A DNA stretch of 64,000 nt, from the NCBI RefSeq assembly GCF_004114375.1, contig NZ_CP034692.1:1860001-1924000 (forward strand). Reading direction: 5' to 3'. The position numbers were made by a program, and so were the translations under genes. The notes below the pieces were generated by a model that was not told the DNA's origin, searched no databases, and saw only the letters and a program-made list of their open reading frames with translations. The DNA comes from Halorubrum sp. BOL3-1. GTDB taxonomy: Archaea > Halobacteriota > Halobacteria > Halobacteriales > Haloferacaceae. This document shows positions 43,835 through 53,810 of the stretch, piece by piece (position 1 is the first letter of the stretch; every line of letters begins with the position of its first letter).

Positions 43835-45271
43835 ATGGACGACCCGTACGCTCCCGCGCGCGGCGCGCTCGCAGGCGAGGGCCTCGACGGCGCGGGCGAT
43901 ACAGGCGACGACGCCGACACCGATCCCGCCGTTTTGGCCGCCCGGCTCGACGACGCCGACCCGCTCTCAGAGTTCGCGGACCGATACCGGCTCCCGGACG
44001 ACCGCCTCTACATGGACGGTAACTCGCTCGGTCCGGCCAGCGACGCCGCGCTCGCGAGCCTCGACCGCGTCGTCGACGAGTGGCGCGAGCAGCTGATCTC
44101 CGGGTGGACCGACGCCGACCCGGCGTGGTTCGAGGTCGGCGAGCGGCTCGGCGCGGCGCTCGCCCCGCTCGTCGGCGCCGAACCGGGCGAGGTCGTCGTC
44201 GGCAACTCGATCACGGTGAACATCCACACGCTCGTCGGGACGTTCCTCGACGAGCTGTCGGACGGCAACGGACCGGAGCGCGAGGGGGTCGCGGCCGCGG
44301 ACGGAACGTGGACGCCGGACGGCGACCCCGACGCCGACCCCGACGCCGACCCCGCGGTTCTCGTCAACGAGCTCGACTTCCCCTCCGACCACTACGCGAT
44401 CCGGGCGCAGCTCCGTCAGCGCGGGATCGACCCCGACGAGAAGCTCCGAGCCGTTCCGAGCCGGGACGGGCGGACGATCGACCCCCGAGACGTCGAGGCC
44501 GCGCTGGCGGCGCACGGCGACGTGGGGATCGTCTTCATGCCGACCGCGCTGTACCGCTCCGGCCAGCTGTTCGACGTTGAACGGATCGCGGCGGCCGCCC
44601 ACGAGGCGGGCGCGTACGCCGGGTTCGACGCGGCCCACTCCGCGGGGGCCGTTCCACACGCGTTCGACGAGGCGGGCGTCGACTTCGCGGTGTGGTGCAC
44701 CTACAAGTACCTCAACGCCGGGCCGGGGTCGATCGGCGCGCTGTACGTCGCCGAGCGCCACCACGGACTCACGCCCTCGCTGGCGGGGTGGTGGGGTCAC
44801 GAGAAGGCGACGCAGTTCGAGATGAACACCGAGTACACGCCCGCCGACTCCGCGGGCGCGTGGCAGATCGGGACGCCGCCGCTGCTCTCTGCCGCGCCCC
44901 TCGAAGGCTCGGTCGAACTCCTGCGAGAGGCGGGGATCGACCGCCTGCGCGCCAAGTCGCTCGCCCTGACCGACTTCCTGATCGCGCTCGTCGACGACAG
45001 ACTCCCGGCGGTCTCGGTCGGAACCCCCAGAGAGCACGCGGCCCGCGGGGGCCACGCCGCCCTGGAACACCCCGACGCCGAACGACTGAGCGAGTCGCTG
45101 ACCGACCGCGGCGTCGTCGTCGACTTCCGGCCGCCGAACGTGGTCCGGGTGTGCCCCGCGGCGCCGTACACCTCGTTTGCCGACGTACTCGAAGTCGTCG
45201 ACGAAATCGAGGCGATCCTCGAATCCGGCGCACACGAGGCCTACGCGACGAACGGCGGCGGCGTGACGTAG
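43835..45271 (+). CDS. kynU: Kynureninase
   Basis: The protein has 478 residues. It is a PLP enzyme of the aminotransferase fold: MDGNSLGPASDAAL, FDAAHSAGAVPHAFD, and the lysine Lys291 in CTYKYLNAGPGS. GWWGHEKATQFEM is strongly typical of kynureninase. It splits kynurenine or hydroxykynurenine into anthranilate and alanine. A short Asp/Pro/Ala repeat (DADPDADPDADP, around 44326-44355) is inserted in the middle. No other genes of the kynurenine route are near. Confidence 0.92.
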   Translation: MDDPYAPARGALAGEGLDGAGDTGDDADTDPAVLAARLDDADPLSEFADRYRLPDDRLYMDGNSLGPASDAALASLDRVVDEWREQLISGWTDADPAWFEVGERLGAALAPLVGAEPGEVVVGNSITVNIHTLVGTFLDELSDGNGPEREGVAAADGTWTPDGDPDADPDADPAVLVNELDFPSDHYAIRAQLRQRGIDPDEKLRAVPSRDGRTIDPRDVEAALAAHGDVGIVFMPTALYRSGQLFDVERIAAAAHEAGAYAGFDAAHSAGAVPHAFDEAGVDFAVWCTYKYLNAGPGSIGALYVAERHHGLTPSLAGWWGHEKATQFEMNTEYTPADSAGAWQIGTPPLLSAAPLEGSVELLREAGIDRLRAKSLALTDFLIALVDDRLPAVSVGTPREHAARGGHAALEHPDAERLSESLTDRGVVVDFRPPNVVRVCPAAPYTSFADVLEVVDEIEAILESGAHEAYATNGGGVT

Positions 45272-45351
45272 TCGTCACGGTCGAGAACGGTGCGCTTACG
45301 CTCGACGGACGGACGGGTTTTCATCGATATCCACAGAATTATCAGCCGGAT

Positions 45352-45369
45352 TTGCGTATATAAACGCAA
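45352..45369. promoter_or_regulatory. Palindrome over a TATA box before the histidine kinase gene
   Basis: The sequence ttgcgt-atataa-acgcaa has perfect 6-bp arms around the TATA element. It ends 9 nt before the ATG at 45378. This is where a repressor dimer could block transcription. Confidence 0.5.
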
Positions 45370-45377
45370 GAGAGACG

Positions 45378-47240
45378 ATGCGAGGAGAATCAAACAACGA
45401 CGCCGACGAGTTTGAAGCGGCGGGCAGAGAGGTGGAAACCGTATACGAGGCGATGTTTCTGGAGATGGACGACGCAGTTTTTCTGGTCGAAGTCGCGGAG
45501 ACGGACGACGGATACGAGTTCGCGTTTCGACAGAACAACGCCGCGTATCAGGAACAGACGGGGTTTTCCGAGGACAAGATGCGGGGTCAGACGCCGCGGG
45601 AACTCCTCGGCGAGGAGCAGGGAGCGGCCGTGGCAGCGAACTACCGTCGCTGCGTCGAACGGGGGACCACGATCGAGTACGAAGAGCGGCTCGAGTTCCC
45701 GGGGGGGACGACCGACTGGCAGACGAAACTGACGCCGATCACCGAGGACGGAGCGATAACCCGTATCGTCGGCGTCGCTCGGGACGTTACGGAAAAAAAG
45801 GAGCGGGAACGAGAGTACCGGCGCACGCACCGCCGGTTCCAGACGGTGTTAGAGACGATGTCGGCGGCGGCGTTTCTGAAAGACACCGACGGTCGGTATC
45901 TCCTGATGAACCGGGCGTGCCGCGACCTGTTCGGTGCCGACGCGGATCCCGTCGGAATGACCGACGAGGAGCTCTTTCCGCGATCGGTTGCCGAGCGGGC
46001 CCGGGCGGACGACCTCCAGGTAATCAACGGCGGAGAGACGGTGGAAGTCGAAGAGACGATCCCGACATCCGCGGGCGAGACGAGCCGGCTGACTCGGAAG
46101 TCACCCGTGTACGACGGCGAAGGCGATGTTCGGGCGATCTGTGGCGTTTCGACCGATATCACCGAGCAGAAACGGCACGAGGAGGAGATCGAAGCGACCC
46201 GGAAGGAGCTTCGACAGATCATCGACCTCGTGCCGGACCTCGTGTTCGTGAAGAACCACGACGGCGAATACCTTCTGGCCAACGAGGCGACCGCGGAGGC
46301 GTACGGGAAGACGCCCGAAGAGGTCGAGGGGAACTCCGAGGCGGAGATCATCCCGAGCGCCGAGGACTCGGCGGCGTTCCGGCAGGACGACATCGAGGTG
46401 ATCGAGTCGGGCGAACCGAAGGCGGTCGGCGAGGAGACGCTGACGACGGCAGCCGGCGAAACGCGAATCCTACAGACGACGAAGATCCCGTACCGGAACC
46501 CGAAGACGGGCGAAGACGCCGTCTTGGGGTACGCCCGCGACGTGACCGATCTGAAGGCGTACGAGGAGACGCTCGAACGGCAGCGGGACAGTCTCACCCT
46601 GCTCAATCAGGTCGTCCGCCACGACATCCGGAACCAGCTGATGGTCGTAGAGTCGTACACGGAGCTACTCGAAGGCTCGCTTCCTGACGACCAGAGCCGA
46701 ACGCACGCACGGACCGTCATCGAAGCGGCCAAACAGGCGAGGGAGATCACGGAGACGGCCAGAGACGTCACGGACGTGCTGCTACAGGTCGGAGCCGACC
46801 CGTCTCCGATGAGTCTCCGCGACGAACTCTCCGAGCAGATAGCACAGCTACGGTCGGATCAGGACCGCACGACGGTGTCCGTCGACGGGTCGATCCCCGA
46901 CGTGACCGTGCTGGCCGACGAGCTGTTAGAAGCAGTGTTCCGGAACCTGCTGACGAACGCGGTCGTCCACAACGACAAGGACGTGGCCGAGATCGCCGTC
47001 TCGACACGCGTGTCGGACGATTCCGTGCGGGTATCGATCGCTGACAACGGTCCCGGAATCGCGGACGATCACAAGGGAGACATCTTTCAGGAGGGAGAGA
47101 AGGGCCTCGAAAGCGGCGGAACGGGCGTCGGCCTGTACCTCGTCAAGACGCTCGTCGACAAGTACGAGGGCGACATCTGGGTCGAGGACAACGAACCGAC
47201 GGGTAGCGTGTTCGTCGTCGAGCTGTCGATCGTCGACTGA
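45378..47240 (+). CDS. Sensor histidine kinase with three PAS domains
   Basis: The protein has 620 residues. Three PAS/PAC units lie at about 20-145, 150-270 and 280-395 (YRRTHRRFQTVLETMSAAAFLKD; IIDLVPDLVFVKNHDGEYLLANE; each ending in a DVTE/DITEQ-like motif). The H-box has His415 in VVRHDIRNQLM. The catalytic domain has NAVVHND (N box) and DNGPGIADDHKGDIF (G1), with GTGVGLYLVK. There are no membrane helices, so it is cytoplasmic. The signal and partner response regulator are unknown. Confidence 0.92.
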   Translation: MRGESNNDADEFEAAGREVETVYEAMFLEMDDAVFLVEVAETDDGYEFAFRQNNAAYQEQTGFSEDKMRGQTPRELLGEEQGAAVAANYRRCVERGTTIEYEERLEFPGGTTDWQTKLTPITEDGAITRIVGVARDVTEKKEREREYRRTHRRFQTVLETMSAAAFLKDTDGRYLLMNRACRDLFGADADPVGMTDEELFPRSVAERARADDLQVINGGETVEVEETIPTSAGETSRLTRKSPVYDGEGDVRAICGVSTDITEQKRHEEEIEATRKELRQIIDLVPDLVFVKNHDGEYLLANEATAEAYGKTPEEVEGNSEAEIIPSAEDSAAFRQDDIEVIESGEPKAVGEETLTTAAGETRILQTTKIPYRNPKTGEDAVLGYARDVTDLKAYEETLERQRDSLTLLNQVVRHDIRNQLMVVESYTELLEGSLPDDQSRTHARTVIEAAKQAREITETARDVTDVLLQVGADPSPMSLRDELSEQIAQLRSDQDRTTVSVDGSIPDVTVLADELLEAVFRNLLTNAVVHNDKDVAEIAVSTRVSDDSVRVSIADNGPGIADDHKGDIFQEGEKGLESGGTGVGLYLVKTLVDKYEGDIWVEDNEPTGSVFVVELSIVD

Positions 47241-47346
47241 GCGGATCGGGGGCTTCGGACGGGCACGCGGGCGAGACCGCTCGCGTCTCGACTTCGCACA
47301 GCGACGGGCTTAATCGCCCGAGCGCCCAACAACAGACGATCAGAGA

Positions 47347-50316
47347 ATGCCGGAACAGTCGGGCATGGACGCGTTCGCGCACCTCGGGACCGAGGTCCGC
47401 GAGGCGCTCTCCGAACGGGGGTTCACGACGCCCACCGAACCCCAACGCGAGGCGATCCCGCCGCTTTCCGCGGGAAAAAACGCCCTCGTCTTAGCCCCCA
47501 CGGGCACCGGGAAAACGGAGACCGCGATGCTTCCCGTCTTCGACGCGCTCGTCGACGCCCGCGACGCCCCGGGTGACCCGCCCCGCGAGGGCATTTCCAC
47601 GCTGTACATCACCCCGCTCCGCGCGCTCAACCGCGACATGATGGACCGGCTGGAGTGGTGGGGCGACCGGCTCGACGTCGAGGTCGCGGTGCGCCACGGC
47701 GACACCACGCGGTACGAGCGGAGCCAGCAGGCCGACGACCCGCCCGACGTGCTGATCACGACGCCGGAGAGCCTCCAAGCGGTCTTGACCGGCTCGAAGA
47801 TGCGGGTCGCGCTCGAATCGGTCGAACACGTCGTGATAGACGAGGTCCACGAACTCGCGTCGGCGAAGCGGGGCGCCCAGCTCACGGTCGGCCTCGAACG
47901 GCTCCGACGCGTCGCGGGCCCGTTCCAGCGGGTCGGTCTCTCCGCGACGGTCGGCGACCCCGAGGAGGTCGGGCGGTTCCTCGTCGGCGTCGGGAAGCGC
48001 GACCCGGACCGGCCGGGCGACCGCGCGTTCGAGACCGTCGAGGTCGCGGCGGGGACGCGGACCGACGTGCGGGTGCTCGACCCGGAGATAACGGACGCTG
48101 ACTCGCGGCTCGCCGGCGAGCTGGCGGTCGACGAGACGACCGCGAGCCACGTCCGGACGATCCGCGAGATCGTCGCGGAACACGAGTCGACGCTGGTCTT
48201 CGTCAACACGCGCCAGACCGCGGAGGCGCTCGGCTCGCGGTTCAAGACGCTCGCGGAGAAGGAACGCGAAGCGGCCGAGAGCGGAAGCAGGGAGCGCGGC
48301 GGCGACACCGCCGACCCCGACGAGGTCACCGAGATCGAACTCCACCACGGCTCGCTGTCGAAGGAGGTCCGGATCGACGTGGAAGACCGGTTTAAATCGG
48401 GCGACCTCGACGGCCTGGTCTGCACGTCCTCGATGGAGCTCGGCATCGACGTGGGCCGCGTCGACCACGTGGTCCAGTACGGGAGCCCCCGCGAGGTCGC
48501 TCGCCTGCTCCAGCGCGTCGGGCGCGCGGGCCACCGCCGCGACCTGGTCTCAGAAGGGACCGTCGTGACGCAGGGAGGCGACGACACGCTCGAAGCGATG
48601 GCGATCGCGCGGCGCGCCGGCGACGAACTCGTCGAGCCGGCGAACATCCACCACGGCAGCCTCGATACGGTCGCCAACCAGATCGTCGGGGTCGTGATGG
48701 ACGGGGGCGACGTTCACGCCCGCGAGGCGTACGCGACCGTCACGAGCGCCTACCCGTTCGAGGACCTCTCCGAGCCGGAGTTCCAAGAGGTCGTCCGCGA
48801 ACTCGACGGCAACCGGCTGCTGTGGCTCGACGAGGAGACGGACATCCTCGAGAAGTCGGGCGGCACCTGGCAGTACTTCTACGCGAACCTCTCGATGATC
48901 CCCGACGAGTCCACCTACGAGGTGTACGATATGTCCTCGCGGCGGGGTATCGGAACCTTAGACGAGCAGTTCGTCGTCAACTTCGCCGGTCCCGGTGAGA
49001 CGTTCGTCCAGCGCGGCGAGATGTGGCGGATCACGGAGGTCGACGAGGAGGAGGAGCGCGTGAACGTCACGCCGATCCCCGACCCCACGGGCGAGGTGCC
49101 CTCGTGGGTCGGTCAGGAGATCCCCGTCCCGAGGCCCGTCGCCGAGGAGGTGGGGGAGATTCGCGGCGAGGCCGCGACCGCCCTCGACGCCGGCTCGACC
49201 CCGGGAGCGGTCGCGGCCGACCTCGCGGAGCGGTACCCCGCCGACGAGGCGACGGTCGCCGCCGCCCTGGAGACGGTCGTCGACCACGTCGACGCCGGCC
49301 ATCCGGTTCCGACCGACGAGCGGGTCGTGATCGAGGGGAGCGCCCGCACCGTCGCGGTCGACGCCGCCTTCGGGCACGAGGTCAACGAGACGCTCGCGCG
49401 CCTGCTCGCGGCGCTCGTCGGCCAGCGCGCCGGGTCGTCGGTCGGGATGGACGTGGACCCGTACCGGATCGAGTTCGAGGTCCCGCACGGCGTCACCCCC
49501 GGAACCTTCCGCGAGGTACTGGAGACGACCGACGCCGACCGGCTGGAGGCGTACCTCGAACTCGCGGTCAAGAAGTCGGACGCGCTGAAGTTCACGCTCG
49601 CGCAGGTCGCCGCGAAGTTCGGCGCCGTCAAGCGCTACCGGGAGGGCAGGGGAAAGTTCGGCGGCGACCGCCTGCTCGCGGCCCTGGAGGACACGCCCGT
49701 CTACGACGAGGCGCTCCGCGAGGTGTTCCACGCCGACCTCGCGGCCCCGGAGACGGCCGAACTGCTCGCCGCGATTCAGTCGGCGGCGAGCGGCGGCGAC
49801 GGCGTCGCGGTCGAGATCGCCCGCGAGCGCACCCCGCTCGGCACCGCCGGACGCTCGGCCGGCACGGAGTTCCTCGTGCCCGACAACGCCGACGCCGACG
49901 TGATCGAGACGGTCAGAGAGCGAATTCAAGACGACCGGGTGATCCTCTTCTGTCTCCACTGTACGGACTGGCGGCACACGACGAAGGTCAGGCGCGTCCG
50001 CGACCAGCCCGAGTGTCCCGACTGCGGGTCCACCCGGATCGCCGCGCTGAACCCGTGGGACGACGAGACGGTCACAGCGGTGCGAGCGACGGAGAAGGAC
50101 GACGAGCAGGAGCGCCGCACCGAGCGCGCCCACCGCGCCGCGAGCCTCGTCCAGACGCACGGGAAGCGGGCGGTGATCGCCTTGGCTGCCCGCGGCGTCG
50201 GCCCGCACAACGCCGCGCGGATCATCAACAAGCTCCGCGAGGACGAAGACGAGTTCTACCGCGACGTGCTCCGGCAGGAGCGCGAGTATGCCCGCACACA
50301 GTCGTTCTGGGACTGA
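47347..50316 (+). CDS. Lhr-like DEAD/DEAH box helicase
   Basis: The protein has 989 residues. The Walker A is APTGTGKTE, the DEVH box is IDEVHELAS, and the motif VI is QRVGRAGHRRD. A winged-helix and Lhr core follow (about 430-820). The end has a zinc knuckle (CLHCTDW and CPDCGS). It belongs to the large Lhr family of ATP-dependent DNA/RNA helicases; the exact role in haloarchaea is unclear. The ATG is followed by the typical start (FAHLGTEVREALSERGFTTPTEPQ). Confidence 0.9.
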   Translation: MPEQSGMDAFAHLGTEVREALSERGFTTPTEPQREAIPPLSAGKNALVLAPTGTGKTETAMLPVFDALVDARDAPGDPPREGISTLYITPLRALNRDMMDRLEWWGDRLDVEVAVRHGDTTRYERSQQADDPPDVLITTPESLQAVLTGSKMRVALESVEHVVIDEVHELASAKRGAQLTVGLERLRRVAGPFQRVGLSATVGDPEEVGRFLVGVGKRDPDRPGDRAFETVEVAAGTRTDVRVLDPEITDADSRLAGELAVDETTASHVRTIREIVAEHESTLVFVNTRQTAEALGSRFKTLAEKEREAAESGSRERGGDTADPDEVTEIELHHGSLSKEVRIDVEDRFKSGDLDGLVCTSSMELGIDVGRVDHVVQYGSPREVARLLQRVGRAGHRRDLVSEGTVVTQGGDDTLEAMAIARRAGDELVEPANIHHGSLDTVANQIVGVVMDGGDVHAREAYATVTSAYPFEDLSEPEFQEVVRELDGNRLLWLDEETDILEKSGGTWQYFYANLSMIPDESTYEVYDMSSRRGIGTLDEQFVVNFAGPGETFVQRGEMWRITEVDEEEERVNVTPIPDPTGEVPSWVGQEIPVPRPVAEEVGEIRGEAATALDAGSTPGAVAADLAERYPADEATVAAALETVVDHVDAGHPVPTDERVVIEGSARTVAVDAAFGHEVNETLARLLAALVGQRAGSSVGMDVDPYRIEFEVPHGVTPGTFREVLETTDADRLEAYLELAVKKSDALKFTLAQVAAKFGAVKRYREGRGKFGGDRLLAALEDTPVYDEALREVFHADLAAPETAELLAAIQSAASGGDGVAVEIARERTPLGTAGRSAGTEFLVPDNADADVIETVRERIQDDRVILFCLHCTDWRHTTKVRRVRDQPECPDCGSTRIAALNPWDDETVTAVRATEKDDEQERRTERAHRAASLVQTHGKRAVIALAARGVGPHNAARIINKLREDEDEFYRDVLRQEREYARTQSFWD

Positions 50317-50398
50317 CTCCAAACCGACCCGAAACCGGATCGGAACCGACTCGCAGAGACTCCCGTTTTTTAAATATCGGACGAACGAACAGAGCGAT

Positions 50399-51904
50399 AT
50401 GGACCTCTCCGCCGCCGTCGCGGCCATGACAGCGACCCTCCGCCGGCGCCCCGCCGACCTTCTGCCCTTCTACCTCCTCGGCACCGCAGTGCCCGTGATC
50501 GCTCGGCTCGGAACGTTCGCCGCGCTGGCGGGCATCTACGTCCACCTCGAACTGACCGGGCGGCTCGCGACGGTCCGCGACGCGCTGGCCGGGATCGAAC
50601 CGCCGCCGGAGACGCAGGACCCGGAGGCGCTCCGAGCGTGGGTCGATGGGGTGGCTCCCGCGTTCGAACCGCTGTTGACGCCGACCGTCGGCGCGCTGTT
50701 CGTCGCCGGGGTACTCGTCACGGCCGTCCTCGCGGTTCTCTCGTACGCCGTCGTCTCGGCCGGCCAGCTCTCGACGGTCATCGCCGCCCTCCGCGACGAG
50801 CGGGGACTCGTCGGGGGAATCGCGGGCGCTCGGTCCCGCTGGCTCACGTTCCTCGGGCTGTACGCCGCCGAACTCCTGTTGTGGGCCGGGGTGGTCGCAC
50901 TCGGGTCGATCGCGGTCGGGGCGGCGTTCCTCGCGAACCCGTTCCTCGGCGCCGCGCTCGCGGTCGTCGCCCTCCTCGTCGGCTTCGTCGTCCTCCTGCT
51001 CGTGCGGATCCTGTTCGCGTTCGCGCCGGTGGCCGTCGTCGTCGACGACGCCGGCGTGGTCGGGGGCGTGGAGGGCGCGGGCGGCTTCGTGCGGTCGAAT
51101 CCCGTCGACGCGGCCGCGTACCTCGTCGTCGCCGTCGGGACGCTGGTCGCCGTCGCGTCCGTCGCTTCGGGGGTCGCGTTCCTCGGCGGCGGCGCCGTCG
51201 TCGCACTCGCCAGCGCGGTCGTCGTCGCGCCCGCGCTCGACCTGTTGAAGACCGCCCTCTACGGCGACTACCGCGGAACGGTCGACCCCGTCTCGCCGCC
51301 CCAGGCCGGCGTCGGGACGCAGTTCGTCGGCGGTCTCCGTCGCGGGTGGCGCGAACTGACCGGGTTCGTCCGAGCGACGCCGGGCCACCACGCGCTCGCG
51401 GTCGCCGTCGCCGTCGGGTTCGGCGCGGTCGGCTGGCTGGCCGCCGGTCCCTTCGTCGGGACGGTATCGACGTCGATCGAGGGGCGGCTGGTCGGACACG
51501 TCCCGCCCGTGGCGGCACTGACGTTCTTCGGGAACAACTGGGGGGTCGCGATCGCGACCGCCTTCTCCGGGGTCGGACTCGTCGTCCCCGCGCTGTCGTC
51601 GCTCGGGTTCAACGGGCTCGCGCTCGGCGCCACCGCTGCCTTAGAGGAGAATCTCCCGGCGCTCGTCGCGTTCGTTGTCCCTCACGGGATCTTCGAGATC
51701 CCGGCGCTCGTCATTTCGGGGGCGCTCGGGATCCGGCTCGGCGCCGTCTCGTGGCGGACGTTCCGCGGCCGCGAGACCCGCGAGCGGTTCGCTGACGCCT
51801 TAGAGACCGCGTTCTGGGTGACCGTCGGACTCGGGGTCCTGCTCGGCGTCGCCGCCGTCGTCGAGGGGTTCGTCAGCCCGTACTACTGGCGGCCGTTCCT
51901 GTGA
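50399..51904 (+). CDS. Integral membrane protein with C-terminal SpoIIM-like domain
   Basis: The protein has 501 residues and about ten hydrophobic helices. The N-terminal half (to about 300) is a polytopic region of unknown type. The C-terminal half from about 340 carries the SpoIIM/DUF95-like pattern, including FFGNNWGVAIATAFSG and EIPALVISGALGIRLG. SpoIIM-like proteins outside spore formers are of unknown function. A T-rich tttttaaatatc stretch lies about 25-35 nt before the ATG. Confidence 0.8.
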   Translation: MDLSAAVAAMTATLRRRPADLLPFYLLGTAVPVIARLGTFAALAGIYVHLELTGRLATVRDALAGIEPPPETQDPEALRAWVDGVAPAFEPLLTPTVGALFVAGVLVTAVLAVLSYAVVSAGQLSTVIAALRDERGLVGGIAGARSRWLTFLGLYAAELLLWAGVVALGSIAVGAAFLANPFLGAALAVVALLVGFVVLLLVRILFAFAPVAVVVDDAGVVGGVEGAGGFVRSNPVDAAAYLVVAVGTLVAVASVASGVAFLGGGAVVALASAVVVAPALDLLKTALYGDYRGTVDPVSPPQAGVGTQFVGGLRRGWRELTGFVRATPGHHALAVAVAVGFGAVGWLAAGPFVGTVSTSIEGRLVGHVPPVAALTFFGNNWGVAIATAFSGVGLVVPALSSLGFNGLALGATAALEENLPALVAFVVPHGIFEIPALVISGALGIRLGAVSWRTFRGRETRERFADALETAFWVTVGLGVLLGVAAVVEGFVSPYYWRPFL

Positions 51905-51962
51905 ACGCTCCCGGTGCGACGGGCCGCCCGCAGCCTTATTACCGCGCACCCGAAGCGACGGT

Positions 51963-52316
51963 ATGGAGCCGTTCGTCGCCGTCATCCTGATCGGTGTCCC
52001 GCTCGCGTGGCTCGTCGGCTTCGCGACCTACGCGTACGTCGACGCGCCGAAGCACGGAATGAACCCGCGAAAGTGGGCGCTGATCGCCTTCGCCCTCCCG
52101 CTTTTCGGCCTCCTCGCGTACGTCTTCGAGCGCGACGAGCAGGGGTACGACCACGAAAGCGACCCGTACGCCGAGGGGAGCGACGAGCGGACGGGCGGCT
52201 TCGCGGTTCACGAGTCGCGCCAAGGCGAGAAGCGTCTCGGCCCGGCGGGGACCGAGGCGGAGGAGGGCGACGACGGGGACGACGAGTGGAACGACCCGGA
52301 CGGCGTCGACCTGTGA
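51963..52316 (+). CDS. Small haloarchaeal membrane protein
   Basis: The protein has 117 residues. Two helices lie near 5-27 and 40-56 (VILIGVPLAWLVGFATYAYVD and ALIAFALPLFGLLAYVFERDE). It is followed by an acidic cytoplasmic tail (EGDDGDDEWNDPDG). The pair of helices resembles PLDc_N-type or similar short membrane proteins. The function is unknown. Confidence 0.7.
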   Translation: MEPFVAVILIGVPLAWLVGFATYAYVDAPKHGMNPRKWALIAFALPLFGLLAYVFERDEQGYDHESDPYAEGSDERTGGFAVHESRQGEKRLGPAGTEAEEGDDGDDEWNDPDGVDL

Positions 52317-52318
52317 GC

Positions 52319-52708
52319 TCAGAGCGCGTCGATCAGCGCCGCCCGGCGGCGGTCGAGGTCGAACGCGGCGTCGGCCGCGTCCAGTCGACCGAGGAACGCG
52401 AAGACGTCGGCGCCCGCCCGTTCGGCGTGACCGATCAGGGCCTCGATCGATTCGCGGTTCAGCGCGAACGACTCCAGCTTGCCGCAACAGAGCGCCAAGG
52501 CGATCCCCGCCTCACCGGACGGAAACGCGGGGTCGACCGCGGAGAGGTCCGGGTCGGCGGTCGCGCGACCGTCGACGCCCGTCTCGCTCGCGGGGACGAC
52601 GCGGAGACAGCGGGTACAGATCGCGGCCGCGTCGGCCGGGGCGTGCTCGCGGAGCGCGGACGGCACCGCGAACGCGACGACGTCGGCGTCGCAGTGAGGA
52701 CAGGACAC
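52319..52708 (-). CDS. DUF6276-like zinc-ribbon protein
   Basis: The protein has 129 residues. The start CPHC and a second CTRC pair give a zinc ribbon, followed by helical repeats (GEAGIALALCCGKLESFALNRESIEALIGH). It matches a haloarchaeal family I know as DUF6276, of unknown function. It converges with the membrane protein gene, with two bases between the stops. Confidence 0.75.
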   Translation of the reverse strand: MSCPHCDADVVAFAVPSALREHAPADAAAICTRCLRVVPASETGVDGRATADPDLSAVDPAFPSGEAGIALALCCGKLESFALNRESIEALIGHAERAGADVFAFLGRLDAADAAFDLDRRRAALIDAL

Positions 52709-52829
52709 GACCGGAGTAGGGTCGCTCGAAAGTAAAAACGGTCGTCTCGTGTGGCCGACAGACGCCGCAAACGGACCCGCAAACGAGGTCGACGACCGGA
52801 GAGATCGCAGAGACCGACGCGCGGCGGTC

Positions 52830-53522
52830 TCAGTCGGCGGCCTCCGATTCCTCGGTCTCGGCGGCCGTGGCCTCTTCGGCCTCTTCGGCGGCCTCCTCTT
52901 CCTCTTTTTTCGCTTTGATCTTCTTCATGCGGAAGATCTCCTCGCGCTCCTGCTCTTCGAGCTTCTGTTCGATGTACTCTTGGTTCTCGTACAGGGTCGG
53001 GAGCAGCGTGAACTCCAGGGCGTTCACGCGGCGCTTGGTCGTCTCGATCTCCGTGAGCATCTTCTTCATCGCCGTCTCGACCTCGGCGGCGAGGATGATC
53101 GATTCGAGCAGCCGCTCGTAGGCGTCGGCGGCCTCGTCGATCCGCGCCGAGGAGCCGAGCAAGCCGTATCCCCGCTCGTCGAGGCTCTTCTGGACCTTCG
53201 AGGATTCGATCTGCGGGACCACGACGCCCATGATGTTCTTCGACTGGGTCGTGATCTCGGGGTGTTCCTTCAGCGCCGCGGCCGCGCCGCGGACGGCGAC
53301 GTCGCCCTCCATCGCTCGGGCCATGTCGATCTTGCGCTGGGCCGTCTCGTAGTTCTCGGACACCTCCGACCGAACGTCCTGCGCCTGGTCGAGAATGTCC
53401 ATGAACTCCATGATGAGGCCGTCGCGCTTCTGTTCGAGCGTGTCGTGACCGCGCTCGGAGAGATCGATCCGGTCTTCGATCGCCATCAGGTTCTTGCGCG
53501 TCGGTTTGACATCCTCGGCCAT
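52830..53522 (-). CDS. atpD: A-type ATP synthase subunit D
   Basis: The protein has 230 residues. A long alpha-helical protein ([15 protein letters not shown]... and ...[34 protein letters not shown]) forms the central stalk. The family signature NALE is present. The C-terminus is charged ([19 protein letters not shown]). In related genomes it lies directly behind atpB; here three genes lie between. Confidence 0.95.
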   Translation of the reverse strand: MAEDVKPTRKNLMAIEDRIDLSERGHDTLEQKRDGLIMEFMDILDQAQDVRSEVSENYETAQRKIDMARAMEGDVAVRGAAAALKEHPEITTQSKNIMGVVVPQIESSKVQKSLDERGYGLLGSSARIDEAADAYERLLESIILAAEVETAMKKMLTEIETTKRRVNALEFTLLPTLYENQEYIEQKLEEQEREEIFRMKKIKAKKEEEEAAEEAEEATAAETEESEAAD

Positions 53523-53810
53523 CTTGGGGACAGGTTCCGCTCCGAGGGGGTTAATTCTTTTCAGACGCGGCGGATCGGCGGCCTGACAGGGACGGAGCCG
53601 TCGGCTGCGGCCGGGACAAAAAGAAAAAAGGACGGATCGCGTGCCTCTGACAGCGGCGGGCGATCGCTCCCGACGGCCGAGGTCGAGACGGCGACTCCCG
53701 TTCGGGTCCGGTGGGGCCGACAGCGGGGACGTGACCCGTCGGGACCCGTGGTGATCCGTCGTGTCGGTCGGTCCGGTGCCGGTCGCTACAGTTCGTGCGG
53801 CTCGCTCCGC
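53523..53810. other. Intergenic region with a T-rich stretch
   Basis: This holds the atpD promoter area: the minus strand reads aaaagaattaacc near 53545-53560, about 30 nt before the ATG. It also contains a minus-strand T-rich run (53620-53638, ttttttctttttgtc) that may end transcription of the gene at 53811. No further gene is seen. Confidence 0.4.
53620..53638 (-). terminator. T-rich terminator candidate
   Basis: The minus strand reads ttttttctttttgt following a GC-rich region downstream of the gene ending at 53811. Archaeal termination often needs only such a T-rich tract. It lies some 175 nt behind the stop codon. Confidence 0.35.
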
